Assembly: GCF_003986935.1 (NCBI RefSeq) | Contig: NZ_RJZE01000014.1 | Location: forward strand, 148,399-212,398 | Reading direction: 5' to 3' | Length of the DNA: 64,000 nt | From: Paraburkholderia kururiensis JCM 10599 = LMG 19447 | GTDB lineage: Bacteria; Pseudomonadota; Gammaproteobacteria; Burkholderiales; Burkholderiaceae | In this document: positions 17,139 through 26,724 of the stretch, in pieces | Layout of the letters: each line of letters starts with the position of its first letter | Position numbering within the stretch: position 1 is the first letter of the stretch | Translations under genes and position numbers: made by a program | The notes under the pieces: model-generated | Database searches by the model: none | Told to the model about the DNA's origin: nothing | The model's input: the letters and a program-made list of their open reading frames with translations, nothing else

Positions 17139-17924
17139 TCAGTCCGCGCGACGCCTGAAAATCAGATCCCACACACCATGACCCAGCCGCAGTCCGCGGC
17201 GTTCGAACTTCGTCACCGGCCGATAGTCGGGGCGCGGCGCGTAGTCCGGCGCGGTGTTTTCGAGCGTGGGCTCGGCGCTCAGCACCTCCAGCATTTGTTC
17301 GGCGTAGTTCTGCCAGTCCGTTGCGCAATGCAGGTAGGCGCCCGGCTTCATGCGTGAGGCGAGCAGGGCGACAAAAGGCGGCTGAATCAGCCGGCGCTTG
17401 TGATGGCGCGCCTTGTGCCATGGATCGGGGAAAAAGATGTGCACGCCGTCGAGGCTGCCGGGCGCGATCATGTGTTCCAGCACTTCGACCGCGTCGTGCT
17501 GCACGATGCGGATGTTCGTCAGCTCGTGTTCCCCTATGAGCTTCAGCAGCGCGCCTACGCCAGGCTCGTGCACCTCGACGCCGAGAAAGTCGTCGCCGGG
17601 ACGATGCGCTGCGATTTCGGCTGTGCTGTTGCCCATCCCAAAACCGATCTCCAGCACGCGCGGCGCCTTGCGTCCGAAGACGACGTCCCAGTCCGGATGC
17701 TCGGCCGCATACGGCACGACAAAGCGCGGGCCCAGTTCGTCGAGTGCGCGGCGCTGGCCCGTCGAAACACGGCCAGCCCGCGTCACGAAGCTGCGGATGC
17801 GACGGCGGTGAAGCACATCGCCGGTTGCATCGTCCGCGGACGGATCAGGCTGCGGAGCTTCAGCGGACAGGTTTGCGTCAGGCGTGTTGCCGGGCAGTTC
17901 GGCGTCGTTCTGGTCGTGGATCAT
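17139..17924 (-). CDS. trmB: tRNA (guanine-N7-)-methyltransferase
   Basis: Encodes 261 aa. It makes m7G46 in the tRNA variable loop using SAM. Motifs are the SAM-binding VLEIGFGMGNST, HEPGVGALL, the PDPWHKARHHKRRL catalytic loop and TDWQNYAEQML. The first 55 residues before RRIRSFVTRAGR are a poorly conserved extension typical of beta-proteobacterial TrmB. The open frame runs to 18302, but ATG 17924 is the first good start before the conserved domain. The upstream Shine-Dalgarno is weak. Confidence 0.93.
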   Translation of the reverse strand: MIHDQNDAELPGNTPDANLSAEAPQPDPSADDATGDVLHRRRIRSFVTRAGRVSTGQRRALDELGPRFVVPYAAEHPDWDVVFGRKAPRVLEIGFGMGNSTAEIAAHRPGDDFLGVEVHEPGVGALLKLIGEHELTNIRIVQHDAVEVLEHMIAPGSLDGVHIFFPDPWHKARHHKRRLIQPPFVALLASRMKPGAYLHCATDWQNYAEQMLEVLSAEPTLENTAPDYAPRPDYRPVTKFERRGLRLGHGVWDLIFRRRAD

Positions 17925-18452
17925 CGTGTGAGACTGCGTGTCTGGGACTGCGGTGAGCGTATGAGGCAGGATTCTGGCGTCGCGTTCGGCCGCGGGAGCC
18001 CGTGGGGCGCGATAGCGAAAGACCGGCGGACGGAGCAACGACGAAAGGCGGCGTGTTGAGCGATGCACCGAAGCGCGATGCCGCGACCGTAGTTGACGCA
18101 GCGGATCGCAGCAGGTCGCCTGGCTGGAAAGCGCGCAAGGCGTACGCCAAATCGCAGTTGCGGGATGCGTCGCGTTGCTGCGGTTCATGCCACATGGCGA
18201 ATCGCCCGCTTTTGCAGCGGTTGCCCGATTTCCATCAGCCCGCTCGCCGATCGCATCGAGGAGCGCCGGTACTTCGTCACCCATCTCTGCGCGATTCCAC
18301 ACTGTCGCGCCATATCGGTGGCGCCGTGTTCGTTGGTTTCGCAGGCGCGGATTATAGCAGCGCAGCCAGGCGGCCCTTGAACCAAGGGTCGCCTGGAATG
18401 TGTCGGCAGGAAGGGGGCCGCGGGGTCTGCTGGCGGCCAGAAAACAACGATC

Positions 18453-19103
18453 TCAGAAGCGGTAGCTCGCGCCGATCTGGACGATCGGATAGAAGCGGTA
18501 GCGCTGCACCGAATCGCGAATCTTTTGCTCTTCCCGCTGGATGTCGCCGTCCGCGAGCGCCTGCAGGTCGGGCGAGACGCTGAAGTCGACGCGCGGCCGT
18601 CCGTAAGCGACGCCCACATCCGCCACGAGCCCGAAGCCCTTGGCGGTCGGCTTGTGACCGAAGCCGATGCCCAGGTATGGCATCGCGACCGGGTACTTCA
18701 CTGTCGTGTTCGCGTAGGCGCCGGGCAGCGCCGGGTAGGTCTTGCCGTTGAACGAGAACGTGCCGTTGGTCGGCACTGCGTTGCCTTGGAGCCGGTCGGC
18801 ATCCAGAAGCAAGCCACCGGTCAGACGGAACGAACTGCTCGCGAACGGGAACAGGTCCAGATAGCCGCCGCCATGCAGGATGCGCAGATGCCCGTCGAAC
18901 TCGTTGCCGCCTGCGTTGAACGAGTGACTGAAGGCGAAGCCGTTGACGTCGGCATGCAGGCCGAGCCAGTGGGTGACGCCGACTGCGAGGCCGGCGCCGC
19001 CACCTTGCGTGCCGCCTTGCAGATAGACTTCTTGTGCCGCGACAGGGCCGGCACAGAGCGCGCCGCCGAGTACGACAGTCGCGAGCGTGATCAGAATCTT
19101 CAA
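18453..19103 (-). CDS. putative outer-membrane beta-barrel protein
   Basis: About 216 aa starting at TTG 19103, which is preceded by GGAGAAG. An N-terminal signal peptide (LITLATVVLGGALCAGPVAAQE, cleavage after AQ or A-A-Q) leads to a Gly-rich domain with alternating polar and apolar residues (GVTHWLGLHADVNGFAF, GFGLVADVGVAYGRP). The last residues are IGASYRF, ending in Phe as outer-membrane barrels do. An outer-membrane porin-like or OmpW-like function is inferred. The exact family is not recognised. Confidence 0.75.
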   Translation of the reverse strand: MKILITLATVVLGGALCAGPVAAQEVYLQGGTQGGGAGLAVGVTHWLGLHADVNGFAFSHSFNAGGNEFDGHLRILHGGGYLDLFPFASSSFRLTGGLLLDADRLQGNAVPTNGTFSFNGKTYPALPGAYANTTVKYPVAMPYLGIGFGHKPTAKGFGLVADVGVAYGRPRVDFSVSPDLQALADGDIQREEQKIRDSVQRYRFYPIVQIGASYRF

Positions 19104-19344
19104 AGAACTTCTCCAGACGAATTGCGCGGTCAATGCAGTGCCACGCAACGAGACTGTAGAGAGAGTCGCCGTAAAGCAATGCGTGGATAAGGGGGGCGTT
19201 GAGGGCGTAATTCCGCGGCAGTTGTGCGGCACCTGGGCGAGCCGCGTGTTGTGATGTTGTCCGAAACATTTAGGGCTCGGCCCCAGCCGGCGTAGGCGTC
19301 GTGGCAACTCCGCTTTCGTGCCGCCGCAAGGTAGAACTTGCCGG

Positions 19345-20352
19345 TCAGCGCGGTGGTTTCTCGCGCGCAACCTCGGTATTGCCATCACGTTGCAGTGTGG
19401 CGCGGAATCGCTCGCGATATTGCATCGGTGTCGCGCCGATGCGCCGCATGAAGACGAGCCGCATGCGGTCCGAGGTGCTGAATCCGCAGTCGTAGGCGAT
19501 CGTTTTCAACGCGGCATCCGTGCTCTCCAGCAGCTTGCGCGCCGAATCCATGCGCGCGCGCTCGACGAACTCGTGCGGCGTGATGTTCGTCTGCTGGACG
19601 AACACGCGCGCGAAGTGGCGGGCGCTCATGCCCGCAATTTGCGCGAGTTCGCTCACCGTGAACGATTCCCGGATGTGCGTCATCACGTGAGCCAGCACCT
19701 TGGCGACGGGCGATGTGTCGTCGGCAGGGGCCGTGAGGTAGGGGCTGAACTGCGACTGGCCGCCCTGGCGCTGCGCGAACACCACGAGCCGCTTCGCAAC
19801 GGCAAGCGCAAGCTGCGGACCGTGGTCTTCGGCGACCAGAGCAAGCGTGAGGTCGATGCCGGCCGTAATGCCCGCGGACGTCACGAGCGGCCCGTCGCGC
19901 AGATAGATGCGATCGAAGTCCACGCGCGCTTGCGGAAACTGCTCGGCCAACTGTTGCGCGTGCTGCCAGTGCGTCGTGACATGGCGGCCTCCGAGCAGGC
20001 CGGCGCGGCCTAGTGCAAATGCACCTGTGCAGATGGAGCCGTAGCGGTTGCAGCCCGCGGCGACGCCGGAAAGCCATTCCGTAACGCCGGACGGTGCATC
20101 GCCTCGCGGCAGCGCCGGGCCGCCGGCCACGAGCGCGAGATCGAAGCGGCGCGGCGCGCGCGCAAACGTGTCGTGAGGCGCAAGCGTAAGGCCGTTGGAG
20201 GCGCGGACGGCGCCTGCGGTATCGGCGAGCAGCATGACGTCGTAGCGGTCTTCGGGCGCGAGAAACGCGTTCGCCTCGCCGAGCACGTCGACCGGGCCCG
20301 CGACGTCGAGCGCCTGCACGCCTGGAAAGATCGCAATCGCGACGGTGCGCAT
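19345..20352 (-). CDS. GlxA-family transcriptional regulator (DJ-1/PfpI plus AraC)
   Basis: Encodes 335 aa. The N-terminal DJ-1/PfpI-like domain (VAIAIFPGVQALDVAGP, GSICTGAFALGRAGLL with the nucleophile-elbow Cys) precedes a C-terminal AraC double helix-turn-helix (VSELAQIAGMSARHFARVF and IAYDCGFSTSDRM). Members are activators or repressors that use the glutamine-amidotransferase-like domain as a sensor. It is divergent from the HD-domain gene at 20754, its most likely target. Confidence 0.92.
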   Translation of the reverse strand: MRTVAIAIFPGVQALDVAGPVDVLGEANAFLAPEDRYDVMLLADTAGAVRASNGLTLAPHDTFARAPRRFDLALVAGGPALPRGDAPSGVTEWLSGVAAGCNRYGSICTGAFALGRAGLLGGRHVTTHWQHAQQLAEQFPQARVDFDRIYLRDGPLVTSAGITAGIDLTLALVAEDHGPQLALAVAKRLVVFAQRQGGQSQFSPYLTAPADDTSPVAKVLAHVMTHIRESFTVSELAQIAGMSARHFARVFVQQTNITPHEFVERARMDSARKLLESTDAALKTIAYDCGFSTSDRMRLVFMRRIGATPMQYRERFRATLQRDGNTEVAREKPPR

Positions 20353-20753
20353 GAGGAAGAGTCCTTTGGGTTCTATGGCGCCGGCTCAATTCGCCGCGAC
20401 GCGCGCATCGGCACTCGCCATCGCGGCGCGCACGGCGATGCGTGCGGCAGAAGACAACGTGCGTTTGGCAGTGTCCGGCGGTTCGCCGGCGTTGCCCGAG
20501 GAGGCCCGTACACCAATACTCGGTGGCATGGAAGTTCGCTTCCGGCGGGCAACGATGCACGAGCATAGCAAAGCCACTGGCGTCGATACGCGCCGGCACG
20601 CGCCTCGATTCCCGCACGGGCGCCTGCGCCCATGCCTACATCGAGCAGGGGGCGTTACGTCCTTCGTACGTGGCTGGATACGTCAGGCCACCGTCACAAC
20701 TTGTCCGCGTCATCCGTACGACATGCGCGGGCTCATTCTCATCGAGGTTCCAT
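20353..20753. other. divergent intergenic region
   Basis: 401 bases between the GlxA-type regulator and the HD-domain gene. Overlapping long frames on both strands are GC-rich shadows. It must hold two promoters, but no convincing boxes or palindromes were found. Confidence 0.5.
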
Positions 20754-21395
20754 ATGACACAGACGATTGCCGGCATCAAGATTCCCGACAGCGCGATGGC
20801 GCGCGAAGCGACCGAACTCGTGCGCGACACGGAAACGGATCTGCTCTTTCATCACTCGCGCCGCGTGTTTCTGTTCGGCGCGCTGACGGGCGAGCGCAAA
20901 GGGCTCGCCTACGATCCCGAACTGCTCTACATCGGCGCGATGTTTCACGACATGGGGCTTGTCGAACCCTACAGCAGCAAAGACGAACGCTTCGAGGTGG
21001 ACGGCGCCAACGCGGCGCGCGATTTTTTGCGCCGCCACGGTATCGGCGCCGCGGATATCGACGACGTCTGGGATGCCATCGCGCTGCACACCACGCCGGG
21101 CATCCCGAAGCACAAGCGGCCGGTGGTCGCGCTCGTGACGGCGGGAGTGGAGATGGACGTGCTCGGGCTCGCGTACCACGACTTCACGGACGAGCAGCGC
21201 CACGAGGTGACGCATGCGCATCCGCGCGGGCTGGGGTTCAAGGAGGGGATCATCCACGCGTTCGCGTGCGGAACGATGCACAAGCCGGAAACCACGTTCG
21301 GCAACGTAAAGGCAGACGTGCTGGCGCTCAAGGACCCGCACTATCACCGCGAAAACTTCTGCTCGATCATTCTCGGCTCGGCCTGGAAGGATTGA
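20754..21395 (+). CDS. HD-domain hydrolase
   Basis: Encodes 213 aa from ATG 20754, with GAGG 6 bases upstream. The metal-binding HD pattern is visible as HHSRRVFLFG, then YIGAMFHDMGL (His-Asp doublet) and later ALHTTPG. The layout resembles HD proteins related to cyanamide hydratase and other small-molecule hydrolases more than nucleotide phosphohydrolases, but the substrate cannot be told. The divergent GlxA-type regulator probably controls it. Confidence 0.85.
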   Translation: MTQTIAGIKIPDSAMAREATELVRDTETDLLFHHSRRVFLFGALTGERKGLAYDPELLYIGAMFHDMGLVEPYSSKDERFEVDGANAARDFLRRHGIGAADIDDVWDAIALHTTPGIPKHKRPVVALVTAGVEMDVLGLAYHDFTDEQRHEVTHAHPRGLGFKEGIIHAFACGTMHKPETTFGNVKADVLALKDPHYHRENFCSIILGSAWKD

Positions 21396-21429
21396 GACGC
21401 CCTGGACGGGCCGTCGGCGCGGCCTGCGC

Positions 21430-21654
21430 TTACAGCGATACGATGACGCGCATCGGCGTGGGACTGCCGAGTTCGAATTCGCGCGTGCGGCCGGCGCGCA
21501 CGTCGAGCAGCAGGCGGTCGATCTGATTGACCGCCGCGCGCATGCGCTGAGCCTCCGTGGTCGACGACGAATGGTCGGCCTCGGCGAGCATCGATTGGCG
21601 GGTCTCGACGAGCAGGGAAATTGCACGCGAGCGCGACATGAAGAAGCGTTCCAT
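21430..21654 (-). CDS. small hypothetical protein, 74 aa
   Basis: Helical, charged protein starting MERFFMSRSRA and ending MRVIVSL. No family is recognised. A second possible start (ATG 21639) follows GGAACG. It is the last chromosomal gene before tRNA-Gly on the left side. The call rests on an open frame with plausible codon use and is only moderately secure. Confidence 0.5.
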   Translation of the reverse strand: MERFFMSRSRAISLLVETRQSMLAEADHSSSTTEAQRMRAAVNQIDRLLLDVRAGRTREFELGSPTPMRVIVSL

Positions 21655-21909
21655 CTGTGCAGCCACGCGAACGAATACGGGGAAAACGGATATTAACCGT
21701 ACACAGACAATTGAGCCGCGTGGAAATTCCCAGCTGGGCAGGATGTGCCGCGTCACGACGCACGTGGTGTGGCGAACGCCCGAGGCGCCGTCGTTCGGCG
21801 ATTGCCTGATTTGATCGGAATCGGAGTTTGGCAGTTGGGAGCGCGGATACCGCTGCTGCCGGGAGAGGTGCTGGCCGGTGTGGCTACCAGCAAGGCCTGT
21901 GGTGCCTGG

Positions 21910-21984
21910 TGGAGCGGGCGATGGGAATCGAACCCACGTCTCCAGCTTGGGAAGCTGAGGTAATGGCCATTATACGACGCCCGC
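21910..21984 (-). tRNA. tRNA-Gly (anticodon CCC), integration target
   Basis: The minus strand folds into a complete 75-nt tRNA with encoded CCA: acceptor GCGGGCG/CGCCCGC, anticodon stem-loop TCAGC-TTCCCAA-GCTGG (CCC at 21949-21951) and T arm GGGTTCGATTCCC. Its 5' half (21946-21984) is the repeat that bounds the two islands. The island lies on the 5' side of the gene, so the tRNA promoter now sits in island DNA. Confidence 0.95.
21946..21984. repeat. attachment-site repeat copy 1 (5' half of tRNA-Gly)
   Basis: A 39-bp sequence from the anticodon loop to the 5' end of tRNA-Gly. Copies 2 (38221-38259) and 3 (44892-44930) are identical to each other and differ from this copy at two positions. 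The three copies delimit two consecutive elements. Confidence 0.9.
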
Positions 21985-21994
21985 AGAACGCGCA

Positions 21995-22024
21995 ATTCTA
22001 CAGGGGTTTGGGTGGGGATGGCAA
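21995..22024 (-). promoter_or_regulatory. tRNA-Gly promoter located in island DNA
   Basis: On the minus strand: -35 TTGCCA (22024-22019), 18-base spacer, -10 TAGAAT (22000-21995), 10 bases before the tRNA start. Equivalent promoters lie beside attachment copies 2 (38270-38299) and 3 (44941-44970), with the same TAGAAT and 18-base spacing. Confidence 0.75.
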
Positions 22025-22273
22025 GCGGGGCGTTTTGGCCGGTGGCAGCGAAACTGGCGTGGCTGCTTGATGGAGCGGTGGCATCGCCGAGAATGGTTGC
22101 CAATCGTCAAGGATCGGCCCAAAACGGTCCGTCAACGCAATTTGCTCGACTGATGGAATCCGCAAATAGCCGGGGCGATTCCGCCCGGGCCAGGGAGCAA
22201 CTAGCCGGTAGCGCGCTTGCCGGCGAGCCGTCGTGTGGACTCTCTTGGCCAACCGGTCACGAAGTACTAAAAA

Positions 22274-22302
22274 TTGCGCGTCGTGATTGGTTAGACTATA
22301 AC
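22274..22302 (+). promoter_or_regulatory. putative promoter of the helicase-nuclease gene
   Basis: TTGCGC (22274-22279), 17-base spacer, TATAAC (22297-22302). The -10 box is framed by TTAG / CTAA half-sites (22291-22305), a possible operator. Confidence 0.5.
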
Positions 22303-22404
22303 TAAACGGCATTCGACCAAGCACAGACAATCGAATCCGGCAAAGACACCCGAAGCGATGTCACTAGCAGACAGACTTCAGGAAAAACCACAAGAGAGAC
22401 CATT

Positions 22405-25302
22405 ATGAAGTTCGAGCTTCCGGCAAACCACGGGTTGTCGGTGGAATCTGTCGAATCGCTTGTCTTTCGTGACGGCACTGAATATTCCCTTACAGACGTT
22501 CAATTTGCTGCGCTCGATGCCGGGGTCGGCCGCGGTGAAAGCGTATTGATCGTTTCTCCAACGTCTACCGGGAAGACGCAGGTCGCGCTTTGGGCCATCG
22601 CGCATGGATTGGAGAACAACTGCCGAACGGTGTACCTGCTGACGCATCGTGCTTTAGCAAGGCAGAAGTTCGAAGATTTTCGAGAACAGTTGATCGAGAG
22701 TCATCTGGACGGCGATCTTACGTCGTTGGTAATTGCAACGGGTGACTACGTTGAAACAGCCGACGGCAGCGTACCCAAGAATCCTCTCGACGCGCCTCTG
22801 CTCGTCGCAACGTACGAGAAATATCTCGCGTTATTATCAGCGAATGGTGTGCCGTCTGATATGAGCTCCACGGTTGTTGTTTGCGACGAAATCCAACTCA
22901 TCGGTGACGAGCATCGTGGGCAGAACGTCGAAGTGTTGCTCACGTTGCTTAAGAACGCCGGGTGGCGGCAGTTCGTCGGGCTTTCCGCTGTGCTTCAGGC
23001 GAATGATGCGCGAGATCTCGCTCATTGGCTCGGAGTGAAGTTGGTTTCAGCGGACCATCGTGAAAAGCACTTGAGATATGAATGCTGGACCAATCAGGGG
23101 ATATTTTCGGTGGAGACTAACTCCCCCGAAACGATCGTGCAGTCGACAGCGACGGGATCGAGCAGCCTCAATCCTCTGGATGTCTTAGCGGTGCTTCTAC
23201 GGCAAGAGCCGGCAGTCCGCCCGATCATCGTTTTCTGTACGAGCCGCAAGCAAACCTATGATTTCGCTGCAGCGTATTTCAAGTCGATAACCAAACCGAT
23301 TGCAGGCCAATTGTCGCTTGCCTTTGATCAGCTTCCTGTTACTACAGCGAATGCATTGTTGGCGCAGTACTTGCCGCATCGGTTTGCTGTTCACAGCTCA
23401 GATCTGACCGAGGAAGAGCGCACTATTATCGAGCAACACCTGCTGAGCGGACAGCTTGACGTCGTCTTCGCCACGACAACATTGGCGGCCGGCGTTAATT
23501 TTCCGTTGGGTGCTGCGATCATTTTCTGGGAGCGATGGAATAACGAGCTGCGGGGGCGCGAGCCTATCTCTGCTGCCGAGTTTCATAACATGGCTGGGCG
23601 TGTTGGCAGAATGGGGTTCGACCATGACCACGGTCGAGTGATTTTCTTGGCTTCGAGTGATCAACAGATTCGTGCTTCTAGGCAATATCTGGACCTTGGC
23701 AGTTTGCCCCCTCTTCAGTCTCGGATAGGCCCTGGTGGATTTGATCAGCTTGCACTTCAGCTGGTTGCGTCGGGATTGTGCAAGTCGAGGGCGGAGGTCG
23801 ATGTGCTCGTCAAATCCACGTGGAGCGGGCTCAGAGAGGAAGACAGGAACACCGCTGCGTTTTCTACGTGGTCGTCGCGCCTAGGAGAATCGATCGACTA
23901 TCTAAAGCAGGAAGTGTTGCTGATCGAAGCGACCTCTGGACGACTTGTTGCGACGCCGTTTGGAAAAGCCGTCGCTCACTCGGGATTGTTACCGGAGACC
24001 GGGGTAGCGCTCATGCGTCATCTGGCGCATCAGGCGGATACTCTTCCAGAGTACCTGCCTGGCAGTCAGCGAACGCCTGACACTGACAAGCTCGCCTTTC
24101 TCGTCACCTCGGCGTGTTTTAGTTCCCCGGAATTCAAGGGCGGGCCACGCGAGACACGCACGAGACACTTGCCATATCAGCTTGAAGAACCGTACTTGAT
24201 AGATGCGGACGCGTTCAGCAAAGAACTTATGGAGCCCGTATGGCAAGCCGATCCAGCGCCGGTCAACGCCGCCAAGATTACAGTGGACTGGATTAACGGC
24301 GCTGAACTCCGGGACATAGAAAATTCGCTAGACGCGCTTCGTGCCGGTAGTCTGCGCGACATGTTTCGGAACGTATGCTGGGTGTTGAGCGGTGTCGCCT
24401 CCATTGTCGAGGCTGTCACAGACGCCCGAACGCCAAATGCATTGCGGCCACCGTATCTCACGATTCCCAATAACCAACTCGCGAACCTTAGGAAGCTACC
24501 GCGATATTTTCGCCGATTGTCACTCAGAGTGGCAGAAGGGTTGCCGGACGACGTGTTGTGGATGACCTGGTTGAATAACCGCGACGCCGCGTTCAGATTA
24601 ACGCGGGGAGAGATACTGGCGCTCAGACGTCACGGCTTCACCTCTTTAGATCAAATAATGCAGGGAACGCCCGAGGCCGACCAAGTTAGGCTAGCGGTAT
24701 TCGACGCCATAAAGCCAACTCCGCACACGAAGGCGAACTGGTTGCGCGATGCTTCGCGACAATGGAAGCAAGAGCAGCGTCGGCGAACAGCAGAGCGACA
24801 CGCTACGCGTGCAAAGCATTGCCCCCATGCACAACATGTCGAAACTTACTATACCTCCCGAGGTACTGACTTTGAAGCGGCGTTTGAAAAGGCTATGCAG
24901 TTGCTTAATATCAAATTTCAACGCCTTGACGATAGGGCCGTGACGGGCGCTCCTGACTATCTTCTGGAGCTCTCGGATTCTCCGCCTCTCATTCTCGAAT
25001 TGAAGTCGAAAGTTAATGATAAGCTGGTTGACTACAACTCGGCAGTCGAAGTCTTGGCCGCGTCAGAGGTTCACGGATACAAAGAGATATTTTGCGTAAC
25101 GCTCTGCCATCCTGGTGTGGATCCTAGTGTGCCGAGTGTGATCAACGCGTGCGGCAGATTGAGTGTGGTCGAAAGTCATGACCTAGGCGAGGCGCTTCTT
25201 CGGGTGTGCGAGGGCAACCTTACGCAGGCTCAGCTATGGCAGTGGCTTGCTACACCTGGCCAAGCGAAAGCCGATGATCTTCCGTTCAGAACTTATCCGT
25301 AG
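22405..25302 (+). CDS. Ski2-like superfamily 2 helicase fused to a PD-(D/E)xK nuclease
   Basis: Encodes 965 aa. The helicase core has Walker A SPTSTGKT (51-58), a DEAD-box variant DEIQ (161-164), GLSAVL (motif III), HSSDLTEEER and ATTTLAAGVN (motifs IV-V) and NMAGRVGRMGF (motif VI, 395-405), the Ski2/Hel308-like pattern. The C-terminal part has a restriction-type nuclease motif: GAPDY (D851), then ILELKSK (E865, K867). Such proteins unwind and cut nucleic acid. Hachiman pairs a Ski2-like HamB with a separate nuclease HamA; here the nuclease is on the same chain. A DUF3800 gene follows by 121 bases. Probably anti-phage defence (inference). Confidence 0.85.
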   Translation: MKFELPANHGLSVESVESLVFRDGTEYSLTDVQFAALDAGVGRGESVLIVSPTSTGKTQVALWAIAHGLENNCRTVYLLTHRALARQKFEDFREQLIESHLDGDLTSLVIATGDYVETADGSVPKNPLDAPLLVATYEKYLALLSANGVPSDMSSTVVVCDEIQLIGDEHRGQNVEVLLTLLKNAGWRQFVGLSAVLQANDARDLAHWLGVKLVSADHREKHLRYECWTNQGIFSVETNSPETIVQSTATGSSSLNPLDVLAVLLRQEPAVRPIIVFCTSRKQTYDFAAAYFKSITKPIAGQLSLAFDQLPVTTANALLAQYLPHRFAVHSSDLTEEERTIIEQHLLSGQLDVVFATTTLAAGVNFPLGAAIIFWERWNNELRGREPISAAEFHNMAGRVGRMGFDHDHGRVIFLASSDQQIRASRQYLDLGSLPPLQSRIGPGGFDQLALQLVASGLCKSRAEVDVLVKSTWSGLREEDRNTAAFSTWSSRLGESIDYLKQEVLLIEATSGRLVATPFGKAVAHSGLLPETGVALMRHLAHQADTLPEYLPGSQRTPDTDKLAFLVTSACFSSPEFKGGPRETRTRHLPYQLEEPYLIDADAFSKELMEPVWQADPAPVNAAKITVDWINGAELRDIENSLDALRAGSLRDMFRNVCWVLSGVASIVEAVTDARTPNALRPPYLTIPNNQLANLRKLPRYFRRLSLRVAEGLPDDVLWMTWLNNRDAAFRLTRGEILALRRHGFTSLDQIMQGTPEADQVRLAVFDAIKPTPHTKANWLRDASRQWKQEQRRRTAERHATRAKHCPHAQHVETYYTSRGTDFEAAFEKAMQLLNIKFQRLDDRAVTGAPDYLLELSDSPPLILELKSKVNDKLVDYNSAVEVLAASEVHGYKEIFCVTLCHPGVDPSVPSVINACGRLSVVESHDLGEALLRVCEGNLTQAQLWQWLATPGQAKADDLPFRTYP

Positions 25303-25423
25303 AACCATATCGCGGGGCGCACGTGTGCTCGCTGGAATAGCGGTAGCTTGCTGTCAAGCTGGTGCGGAATTCGATCAGCCGGTCTTCCGGTACTACATAA
25401 GATAGGGCGACCTAAATCCGAAC

Positions 25424-26506
25424 ATGCCGACAATCTACTGCGATGAAGCTGGAAATTCGGGCGCGAACCTGCTCGACAGGGATCAACCGTTCTTCGTTCT
25501 CGCGTCTAACGATTTTTCGAGAGATGAGGCGGTGGCGCTACTAGAGCATGTTAAGTCGCCGCAGGGGGCAGAGCCGAAGTTCACGGCACTCAAGAAATCA
25601 GGTGCCGGGGTTGCAAAGCTCATCCGCTTTCTTTCTGATCCCCGACTCAACGAAAATCGTGTCGTTGCCGACGTGTTCGACAAGCGATTCATGATCGTTA
25701 CGAAAATGGTCGACCTAATTGCAGAAACACTCGTTCATCGGATAGGGGGAGACCTCTACGAGCGCGGCGCAAACATCGCCATGTCGAACATGCTGCACTA
25801 TTGCATGCCTGTTTTCTGTCGCGAAGAGAATACTGATCGATTCCTGCAGTCCTTCGTCGAACTTGTCCGTCAAAGAGAAGAAGCGCAGATATCCGCGTTT
25901 TATGATGCTGGAAAAGCGATGGTGGAGGCTTCGACGAACGAAAAGTTTAAAGAGGATCTCATGTATTTTACCGAGCCTCGACTGTTCTCGCTGTGGTTCA
26001 GCGAGGAAATTACCCCGCAGGCTCTCGACCCGGCGATTCCTGCGTTATTTGGCCACATTGCCACCTGGGGGGCAAGGAAAGACGAAAGATTCGAGGTTGT
26101 TCACGACTCGTCTAAACCAATTCTCGCTTCCCAAGCAACGTTTACCAACATGATGGCCCTCTCCCATGAGGAGTCGGTGCTGGTGGGTTACGATCGACGC
26201 AAGTTTCGCTTTCCGTTGCGAGCAACGTCGCTGTCGCAAGCCGATTCAAGGGAGCACCCGCAACTTCAGGTTGCCGATCTGTGCGCGGGACTTATCAATC
26301 ACTTCAACAAATGCAATTTGGTTGGTGAACTTGATGACTTGGCCATCGCTACCCGTGAATTGCGAAGACTGGACTGGGTATTTGACGCGGTGATTCCAAC
26401 GACTGACGTCACACCTGAAGCGCTTGGCACCGAGGAGGTGGGAGGCATCAATCCGGTGGATGGCGTTATCGACTATTTGTCGCAACGGACCACACGAACC
26501 GAGTAA
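25424..26506 (+). CDS. DUF3800-domain protein
   Basis: Encodes 360 aa. The N-terminal TIYCDEAGNSG (acidic pair D7-E8) and the C-terminal QLQVADLCAGLINH are the two hallmark motifs of DUF3800, a putative RNase-H-like fold with acidic catalytic residues found in many defence and mobile-element loci. It lies 121 bases after the helicase-nuclease on the same strand, which suggests one functional unit. The Shine-Dalgarno is weak. Its biochemical activity is not established. Confidence 0.85.
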   Translation: MPTIYCDEAGNSGANLLDRDQPFFVLASNDFSRDEAVALLEHVKSPQGAEPKFTALKKSGAGVAKLIRFLSDPRLNENRVVADVFDKRFMIVTKMVDLIAETLVHRIGGDLYERGANIAMSNMLHYCMPVFCREENTDRFLQSFVELVRQREEAQISAFYDAGKAMVEASTNEKFKEDLMYFTEPRLFSLWFSEEITPQALDPAIPALFGHIATWGARKDERFEVVHDSSKPILASQATFTNMMALSHEESVLVGYDRRKFRFPLRATSLSQADSREHPQLQVADLCAGLINHFNKCNLVGELDDLAIATRELRRLDWVFDAVIPTTDVTPEALGTEEVGGINPVDGVIDYLSQRTTRTE

Positions 26507-26724
26507 GGCGGACGGCGCTATGTGAGCCTTCGCAACTTCCACGGCGAGCGTTGAATGCGTCACGGTCAGCGATGCACGCGTCGTATTAGTATGATCGCGG
26601 CGACAGATGCGCGGGGCCGGGATGTGAATTGACTTCGTCTGTCAAATTCGGTTGATGGAGTTTGCTAATCCGAGCCGGGCATATCTTGTTGTCTTGGCCG
26701 GACGTTTGCCCGGATAGTCGTCAC

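Larger units (their letters stand above)
21985..22404. other. left end of island 1, non-coding
   Basis: 420 bases without a gene. The first 120 bases are related to 38260-38385: both have GATTCTACAGGG-like and GGCAGCGAAAC(T/C)GGCGTGG blocks in the same order, plus TTGATGG and TGGCATCG. They also carry the promoter for tRNA-Gly. The rest holds the likely promoter of the helicase gene (22274-22302). Confidence 0.75.
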
